A stretch of 45,658 bases of DNA from SVTX01 sp045660325 (GTDB lineage Bacteria > Bacillota > Clostridia > Oscillospirales > CAG-272): contig JAZRDO010000013.1 in assembly GCA_045660325.1 (NCBI GenBank), positions 1-45,658 of the forward strand. The letters are read 5' to 3'. Of this stretch, positions 41,001 to 45,658 are shown piece after piece (position 1 is the first letter of the stretch; the number at the start of each line of letters is the position of its first letter). The position numbers and the translations under genes are program-made. Below the pieces are notes generated by a model, which was not told the DNA's origin, did no database searches, and saw only the letters and a list, made by a program, of their open reading frames with translations.

Positions 41001-41702
41001 CGTCGCCGCCTTTTCGGAATAGGTCGTGTGATCGCACTTCGAGCAGGTAATGTAAGCGTCCCAGCCTATATCCGTACAGGTGGGCGCCTTAGCGGCGTGG
41101 TTTACGGTCGTATGTCCCGTTGCCACTTTGATTTCAAACGTAGTATAGTCACATCTTGAACAGTCAACGTATGCGCCCCAGCCGGTTTCCGTGCAGGTGG
41201 GAGCTTTAGCGGTGTGGCTTTGAATGTCGTGATCAAGCGCCGCCCTCTCAACGTACGTGGAATAATTACATCTTCCGCACATTTCGTAGGCATCCCAACC
41301 TATATTAGTGCAGGTAGGAGCCTTTGCCGCGTGATTTATAATATCGTGGCCGAGCTTTGTACCCTCGGTTTCATAGCACTTGGTACAGGTCTTGGGTGTA
41401 TCGCAGGTAGCTGCCGACCAGCTGTGAGCGCACTCCTCGGGCTTTTCGGTAGGCTTCTCGGTAGGCTTTTCGGTAGTACCGTCGGTTGTATGGTCCGTCG
41501 TATTCTCCGTAGGCTTTTCCGTAGTATTATTCTCGGTGTTGTCGCCGTCCGAGGTGTCGGAGGTGTCCGTCGTATTTTCGGTCGGAAGCTCGTCCGTTTC
41601 ACTTGTTGAAGGAGCTTCGGACGAAGTGTTGTTTTTGCATGCCGCGAAAATAATCACAAGCATAAGACATAAAGCAACAATTAAAAATAAGCGTTTTTTC
41701 AT
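38097..41702 (-). CDS. Large surface lipoprotein with Cys-rich repeats and GH123-like DUF4091 domain
   Basis: 1201 residues from ATG 41702, the start that gives a proper signal peptide. Lipobox FAAC (Cys22); Thr/Asn/Glu linker with TEKPTEKPTEKP (about 61-90); five short Cys-x2-Cys modules (about 91-247) with units like HAAKAPTCT.IGW.AY..C.RC.YTTY, which look like metal-binding knuckles; two tandem beta-sandwich-like modules (about 270-420 and 430-560, each with ISGWVG/LTGWIA ... SYTLGWS/DYSLVWR); then an N-terminal GH123-type domain (KMWFDHLTQKVSRYDI) and a DUF4091 catalytic-type domain with YYGQDEPGVPR near 879 and LRLMNMRDGIEDYQLL near the end. GH123 enzymes are N-acetylgalactosaminidases that use an adjacent Asp-Glu pair; here DE is kept. 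Probable surface glycosidase. Paralog at 41869-44379. Confidence 0.82.
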   Translation of the reverse strand: MKKRLFLIVALCLMLVIIFAACKNNTSSEAPSTSETDELPTENTTDTSDTSDGDNTENNTTEKPTENTTDHTTDGTTEKPTEKPTEKPEECAHSWSAATCDTPKTCTKCYETEGTKLGHDIINHAAKAPTCTNIGWDAYEMCGRCNYSTYVERAALDHDIQSHTAKAPTCTETGWGAYVDCSRCDYTTFEIKVATGHTTVNHAAKAPTCTDIGWDAYITCSKCDHTTYSEKAATGHSFTGDTCTKCGDKKETPPAVTVPAEKPVDRVEHNPYEYFRCGLCGYVACNDKLNIAGSLNIDAFNPQGSTTSYFSGPYQHGKTLTLKQPSNGYFDISGWVGVNSDSYTLGWSIGSDDLRWWSYTETKINASNDPDVFAAAKKAGYTSASRFTYTLPWVSFTSGDVIHLLVKDNASGLIYCFGEFKVIKSGEKDVVTLGSLDHFRYQSTGNEYKSLIKNNALTITETNGIFELTGWIATSISDYSLVWRLNEELREGEAGGYKTTTNSDVTDAAKNLGYNYSTRFKYYFPPETIRSGDTIYLYIKDNSTGALYMFAAYTVNITKTAAQYNLLNTVGAHDPVQKENVTAPDNDASLKMWFDHLTQKVSRYDISNINSKNSSYTIQMARNEMEGCHFYLYHPQNKKITIKVSDFTNQYGETLKTELGVEFYVEEHYMNDKGFFENQSSYTGNKVLVYPDAVVPYESYIKSGYGSDEGGTYEYGTWVPIGPYTYKNVTREAIRGFTVTATTEKDSRPGKYTATVEIYDYSTGKCIKKANVYTYVYDVVLAEETALDTAFGIWFDNYWQIYKNFGGYRDTDVMRAMADFMLQYRMTPTFGGWWYENFFGAEWCYNPRVTSVRVAGKSTYDMFKNDPIIAKKMYYYGQDEPGVPRNQGRPITLENGSSVNYHDTFGILAILGVAEEAKMLKNVWGWDNYRLLIPYERNPMMSDLSKYPDITKNTTLNLSWAKVEAALNSDGARALYNKYKDEIQSSADMVEFLSNYVTVWTSIFTGFTPRVLNSTVTGCLYMQESKLDATYDEYIDRMHKLQAGGDELWTYVACEPQWYSAYQNILIFNDGTEARTMFWTTYKIGGTGFLYWREDYYPSNTTANTYTLRNPFSATGPGDGILFYPGAVYGQLDPIPSIRLMNMRDGIEDYQLLCMLEEALGEAKVNELVENIVTSTVTFTRDDDKVYNTHAALLKLLEEAK

Positions 41703-41828
41703 AAGGTTCTCTTTTCCTTTTATAAAATAAAGGCACATTCTTTGCTATTATAATTATAGCATAAAATTTATTATATTTCCATTATGATATATACTGAAAT
41801 TTTACGTTGTTCATTATGCACTATAAAC

Positions 41829-41864
41829 AAAAAAATAACGGTGGGGATACCACCGTTATTTTTA
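41829..41864. terminator. Terminator after the smaller DUF4091 lipoprotein gene
   Basis: AATAACGGTGG, loop GGATA, CCACCGTTATT with T5; minus-strand use. It separates the two paralogs into independent transcripts. Confidence 0.9.
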
Positions 41865-41868
41865 TATA

Positions 41869-44379
41869 TTACTTACCAAGCTCTTCTTCAAGAACTCTGA
41901 GCATGTAGGAACGAACGTTGCGAAGAAGCTCGTCGTCCTCTGTATATGTTACAGTACTTGTTGAGATAAAGCTTGCAAGCTCGCGTGCAAATTCCTTACC
42001 CTTCTCTGCTTCAAGCATCTTGAGAAGCTCGTAGTCCTCAATACCGTCGCGGAGACCGATCGTACGGATGGAAGGAATAGGATCCATCTGACCGTAGATA
42101 GAGCCGGGATAGAAGAGGAGACCGTCGCCGGCACCCTCCTTCGGGAAGGGATTTCTCATAAGATAGTTGTCGGAGGCGGGACTGCTGCCGGAGTAGTCAT
42201 AGTTGGAAACGTGCCAGTAAAGGAAGCCTGTTACGTCCTCCATATAGCAGGTCCACATCATTGTCTCGGGCTCTGTGCCGTCGCAGAAGAGAAGGAGATT
42301 CTGGTAGGGAGATGTGTGCTTGGGGTTACAAGCAACGTATGCCCATCTTTCGTGACCCTCTTCCTCAACGAGCTTGTCGAGTCTGTCGACATATTCCGAA
42401 TAAATGGAATCCTGAACCTCGCTCTGGAGATAGATACATCCGGGAACAAATTCGCCGAGAACTCTGGGTGTGTAAGCGTAGAGAATGGGAACCCATACGT
42501 TTACGTACTTGGACATAAAGGATACCATATCTCCCGCGTCGATCATTTCCTGCTTGTACTTGTTGAGAAGGTCCTTAGCCGCCTGATTGTCGCCGAGAGC
42601 CTCTTCAACCTTTTCCCAGGTAAGATTCATAAATCCGTTCTGCTCAATGTTGGGATACTTTGCGAGACTGTCAAGGGGAGCATTTCTCTCAAAGGGAACC
42701 AAGCGTCTGTAATCTTCCCAGCCCCAAACGTCGCGGATCATCTTTGTCTGCTCGGCTACACCCATAATGGTGAGTACGCCGTAAATATCGTTACAATAGA
42801 GTGTAGATCCGTCTGCAAGCTGAATGCCGCGGCCAAATCCACGCGGTACACCGGGCTCGTCCTCGCCGTAGTAGTACATCTTATCCTTGAGGATAGGATC
42901 GTTCTTCCACTTGTCGTAATAATCCTTCGTGTGAACGCGGATCGTGGTTACTCTGGGATTGTAGAGCCATTCCCAGTTGCCGTTGGGGCAAAGAAGGCTA
43001 TCTATAACCCAGCCCGAGAGAGCGGGAGTGATTCTGTATTCAAGCATGAAGTTGTAGAGATCAACGAGAGCGTCACCCTGCTGATTTCCGGGGTAGTGAG
43101 CGGAGTAAGTGCCGTCCCATACGGGGAATACCGTATCCATTGCGGGCTCGTCGGAGAGCGTTACGTCGTATACGTATGTATAAACGTTTGCCTTTTTGAT
43201 GCAATTGCCTGTTTCGGCATCAATAATTTCAAGAGTCGCGCGGTAAAGACCGGGCTTTGAATCCTTTGTTGTCTTAGCCTCAATCACGAAAGCAGAAGAG
43301 GTGTCCTTCGTAACTTCCTTATACGTGTAAGGACCAATTGTTACCCAAGCACCGTCCTCGTAGTAGCCACCGGAGGTTTTTGAAATATAGGATTCGTAAG
43401 GAATTACAGCATCGGGATATACGAGATTGGCATTGTATCCCTTGAACGTTACGTAGCCGTCCTCGATGTAAAATTCAACGCCGAGATTGGTTACGAGCGT
43501 GTCACCGCTGTCGTTTGTGAAGTCGGTGAGATTGATGTTGATCTTTCTGTTTGTGGGAGAATGGAGGAAGAACTGACATCCCTCGTATTCATTCTTACCC
43601 ATCTGGATCGTGTAGCCAACCTTATCGGTGGGAGCGATCGTATATCTTGTAACTCTTTCAGTAATGTGATCAAACCAGAGCTTTACGGATTCGTCCTCAT
43701 GCTCCGCTGTGAGCTTTTCATGAGTTACGGGATCGTAGTTTTCAATTCTTATCGTGTCGCTGTATCCGAGCGCATAGATAGAAAGATCGGAGAAGCGGAA
43801 GAGGTCGTCCGCGCTCTTGATAAGAGCGATGGAGCTTACGTATCTTACCTCGTTCTTCTTCATATCGCGGATAAATCCGAGAGAGAACTTCGAAAGCTTG
43901 CCGTCCTCTGTGAGTGTGAGAGCATCGGTTGCGGAAACCGTATTTCTTGTAAAGCTGCCCTCTTCTCCAATTCTCGTCATAGCGAGAATATCGGTAATGC
44001 CTGCGCCGTCAATGGGAGCAACCGCATAGTCGTTCATATATCTTTCGTAGTTGAATACTACGTTTGCGGATGAACGCTTCTTGCATACTACCTTCAAAAC
44101 AGCCTTGCCGTCAACCTCGGCGATGGATACCTCGTAGCCTGTGCCGAGACCCGTGATGTATCTTCCGAGATCCATATCCTTATCAAAGAGGATCTGCTGA
44201 GCGTTTGCGGGCTTGAAGAGGTTTTCGGGAGGAGGAGTTACGCCGCCGCCGTTGTTTGTCGTGGGATCCTCGGTCTCGGGAGGTGTTGTTACTTCACCAT
44301 TGCCGCCTGTGTTACAAGCGGAGAGAAGCATCATAAGAGCGATCGCAAGGCAAAGGATCTTAATAAAAGAGTTCTTCAT
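41869..44379 (-). CDS. Surface lipoprotein with GH123-like DUF4091 domain
   Basis: 836 residues; lipobox LSAC (Cys22), then a short Thr/Pro/Gly linker and a beta-rich N-terminal domain (about 55-210), followed by KLWFDHITERVTRYTIAP, YTIQMGKNEYEGCQFFLHSP and a DUF4091 part with YYGEDEPGVPRGFGRG near 506 and IRTIGLRDGIEDYELLKML near the end. Homologous over its last about 600 residues with the upstream-numbered paralog (38097-41702), but without the Cys-rich modules. The DE pair is kept, so glycosidase activity on N-acetylated sugars (mucin-like glycans) is plausible, unproven. GAAAGGA precedes the ATG. It follows tyrS and the pyrophosphatase-like gene after 67 bases. Confidence 0.82.
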   Translation of the reverse strand: MKNSFIKILCLAIALMMLLSACNTGGNGEVTTPPETEDPTTNNGGGVTPPPENLFKPANAQQILFDKDMDLGRYITGLGTGYEVSIAEVDGKAVLKVVCKKRSSANVVFNYERYMNDYAVAPIDGAGITDILAMTRIGEEGSFTRNTVSATDALTLTEDGKLSKFSLGFIRDMKKNEVRYVSSIALIKSADDLFRFSDLSIYALGYSDTIRIENYDPVTHEKLTAEHEDESVKLWFDHITERVTRYTIAPTDKVGYTIQMGKNEYEGCQFFLHSPTNRKININLTDFTNDSGDTLVTNLGVEFYIEDGYVTFKGYNANLVYPDAVIPYESYISKTSGGYYEDGAWVTIGPYTYKEVTKDTSSAFVIEAKTTKDSKPGLYRATLEIIDAETGNCIKKANVYTYVYDVTLSDEPAMDTVFPVWDGTYSAHYPGNQQGDALVDLYNFMLEYRITPALSGWVIDSLLCPNGNWEWLYNPRVTTIRVHTKDYYDKWKNDPILKDKMYYYGEDEPGVPRGFGRGIQLADGSTLYCNDIYGVLTIMGVAEQTKMIRDVWGWEDYRRLVPFERNAPLDSLAKYPNIEQNGFMNLTWEKVEEALGDNQAAKDLLNKYKQEMIDAGDMVSFMSKYVNVWVPILYAYTPRVLGEFVPGCIYLQSEVQDSIYSEYVDRLDKLVEEEGHERWAYVACNPKHTSPYQNLLLFCDGTEPETMMWTCYMEDVTGFLYWHVSNYDYSGSSPASDNYLMRNPFPKEGAGDGLLFYPGSIYGQMDPIPSIRTIGLRDGIEDYELLKMLEAEKGKEFARELASFISTSTVTYTEDDELLRNVRSYMLRVLEEELGK

Positions 44380-44446
44380 ATTGTATTCCTTTCAGAGAAT
44401 AAGTGTCTTTGCTAAAAAATAATACCGAATGTATTATCTTGTTAAA

Positions 44447-44818
44447 TCAATTTTCGAGTGCTTCGATCTCGGAGTCGTAATACTGCTCCTGAAATCTTAC
44501 CGCGTCCTCAATTTCTTTTTTAGTAAAGCTCATACCGAGAGGAGCTCCTACGAGCTTATCCTCAATATCGTTGTGTCTGTGCACGATACCGATAATGCGG
44601 CATCGGTAGGCCTCGACGGGCGTGTCAACCCCCATAAGATAAACGTCAAGCTCCTCGTCGTCGCCACCGAGCACACCGGGTATGTAGCCGTAATTTATGT
44701 TGTAGGTAAGGCTGTACTTTTCTTTTTTGTGAATATAGCCGATCGGTCTGTCGATCCCGATATCCACCGTTTTGCCAAGATACGACCTTACCTGCGCCTT
44801 TCTTTCTTCAAAAGTCAT
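44447..44818 (-). CDS. Small inorganic-pyrophosphatase-like protein
   Basis: 123 residues, shorter than the 160-220 usual for family I pyrophosphatase. NINYGYIPGVLGGDDEELDVYLMGVDTPVEAYRCRIIGIVHRHNDIEDKLVGAP aligns to the core NYGYI...DGDP.DV....IGV...D..EDDK..A; several acidic metal ligands are kept, but the N-terminal segment with Glu/Lys ligands looks reduced (GYIHKKEKY). Its ATG overlaps the tyrS stop by one base, so translation is coupled. Removal of the PPi released by tyrosine activation is a plausible role; activity is uncertain because ligands are only partly conserved. Confidence 0.7.
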   Translation of the reverse strand: MTFEERKAQVRSYLGKTVDIGIDRPIGYIHKKEKYSLTYNINYGYIPGVLGGDDEELDVYLMGVDTPVEAYRCRIIGIVHRHNDIEDKLVGAPLGMSFTKKEIEDAVRFQEQYYDSEIEALEN

Positions 44819-45658
44819 CAGAAGCTTACCTTCATAAAGGACTTCTTGCCCTTCTTTACAAGGATGCTTTCCTTGATTCTTTCCTGTGAGTAGAAGGTCT
44901 TGATGTCGGCAACCTTTTCGCCGTCAACCGATACGCCGCCCTGCTGAACTGCCTGACGAGCCTCGGACTTGGACTTAACAAGACCGCTCTTGACGAGAAC
45001 TGTGAGAATGTCAACGGAGCCGTCAACAAAGTCGGATTCCTCAAGAGTTACCGTAGGAACGTCAGCGCCGGGACCTGCGCCGAAGAGCGCCTTAGCGCCT
45101 GCCTCTGCCTTCTCCGCTTCTTCCTTGCCGTGAACGAGAGCTGTAAGCTCGTATGCGAGGATCTCCTTAGCGCGGTTAAGCTGAGCGCCTTCCCAAGAGT
45201 CCATCTCGTTGATCTGTTCAACGGGAAGGAACGTAAGCATTCTGATGCACTTGAGAACGTCGGCATCCGCTACGTTTCTCCAATACTGGTAGAAATCGAA
45301 GGGAGATGTCTTGTTGGGATCAAGCCAAACTGCGCCCGACTGTGTCTTACCCATCTTCTTGCCCTCGGAGTTTAAGAGAAGCGTGATCGTCATAGCGTGA
45401 GCGTCCTTACCGAGCTTACGTCTGATAAGCTCCGTACCGCCGAGCATATTGCTCCACTGGTCGTCGCCGCCAAACTGCATATTACAGCCGTACTTCTGGA
45501 AGAGGTGGTAGAAGTCGTAGGACTGCATGATCATGTAGTTGAATTCAAGGAAGGAAAGTCCCTTTTCCATGCGCTGCTTGTAACATTCGGCAGAAAGCAT
45601 TTTATTGACCGAGAAGCAAGCGCCCACGTCGCGCAGCACCTCGACGTAATTGAGGTCC
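44818..45658 (-). CDS. tyrS: Tyrosyl-tRNA synthetase, N-terminus outside the window
   Basis: About 280 C-terminal residues of a protein of roughly 410-430. Class I motifs: LNYVEVLRDVGACFSVNKML, FLEFNYMIMQSYDF, GGDDQWSNMLGGTELIRR, the ATP loop KMGKT (KMSKS equivalent) and AVWLDPNKTSPFDFYQYWRNV. The C-terminal S4 RNA-binding domain (VDILVKSGLVKSKSEARQAVQQGGVSV...) is complete. Stop codon TGA shares its last base with the ATG of the pyrophosphatase-like gene. It would form one operon with it, and its start lies beyond position 45658. Confidence 0.96.
   Translation of the reverse strand, partial: DLNYVEVLRDVGACFSVNKMLSAECYKQRMEKGLSFLEFNYMIMQSYDFYHLFQKYGCNMQFGGDDQWSNMLGGTELIRRKLGKDAHAMTITLLLNSEGKKMGKTQSGAVWLDPNKTSPFDFYQYWRNVADADVLKCIRMLTFLPVEQINEMDSWEGAQLNRAKEILAYELTALVHGKEEAEKAEAGAKALFGAGPGADVPTVTLEESDFVDGSVDILTVLVKSGLVKSKSEARQAVQQGGVSVDGEKVADIKTFYSQERIKESILVKKGKKSFMKVSF

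Noticed and set aside
1..45658. Genome-wide reassignment of UAG to an amino acid
   Set aside because: Frames of 1351, 1213 and about 840 codons lack internal UAG, and UAG serves as a plausible stop in both SLOG genes. Only fba shows the pattern.

Overview
The window looks like a chromosomal segment from an uncultured gut-type Clostridia (Bacillota) bacterium. This is inferred from the dnaA-dnaN-recF-remB-gyrB-gyrA order with remB (yaaB) between recF and gyrB, meso-DAP dehydrogenase, an EndoA-type MazF, AGGAGG-type ribosome binding sites, near-consensus promoters with 17-bp spacers, and Thr/Glu-rich lipoproteins. Species cannot be named from the sequence. Almost all genes stop with TAA or TGA; only three stop with TAG.

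Layout. 1-3002 (-): pyruvate:ferredoxin oxidoreductase, cut by the window edge. 3302-5690 (+): a CofE-like ligase and meso-DAP dehydrogenase. 5771-7863 (-): a permuted NlpC/P60-like protein and an FAD dehydrogenase. 8078-9600 (+): orphan MazF and class II aldolase, the latter with an amber-interrupted tail. 9677-10834 (-): CCA-adding enzyme. 10923-11550: a divergent SLOG/ribbon-helix-helix pair. 11643-16970 (+): carA and a carB-dapF fusion behind a consensus promoter. 17032-17517 (+): a small membrane protein. 17599-20052 (-): an SGNH-hydrolase lipoprotein and a degenerate PHP-domain protein. 20140-31907 (+): the replication-origin region (dnaA, oriC, dnaN, recF, remB, gyrB, mreC, mreD, gyrA, a lipoprotein). 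32065-33019: a second SLOG module with an XRE and a ribbon-helix-helix regulator. 33150-35162 (-): a Sel1-repeat protein. 35383-37901 (+): zapA and a U32 peptidase. 38097-44379 (-): two large DUF4091/GH123-like lipoproteins. 44447-45658 (-): a small pyrophosphatase-like protein overlapping the end of tyrS.

The most unusual points are these. (i) The carbamoyl-phosphate synthetase locus has a small subunit with Ser in place of the nucleophilic Cys and Ile in place of the triad His, and a large subunit fused in frame to a DapF domain that itself lacks its first catalytic Cys. This suggests an ammonia-using synthetase carrying a repurposed epimerase fold. (ii) The aldolase C-terminal tail is intact but interrupted by two in-frame UAG codons and folds into a nested inverted repeat. 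(iii) Two paralogous SLOG + small DNA-binding-protein modules have operator-like octamer arrays between their divergent genes; this is the best candidate for an undescribed small regulatory or conflict system. (iv) oriC can be drawn base by base: DnaA boxes, a GC cluster and DnaA-trios between dnaA and dnaN. (v) mreC-mreD sits between gyrB and gyrA.

No tRNA, rRNA, CRISPR array, transposase or prophage gene was seen. The only mobile-looking DNA is short intergenic repeats (TCTGCAC/TCTGCAT heptamer arrays and GC-rich hairpins) lying beside terminators.
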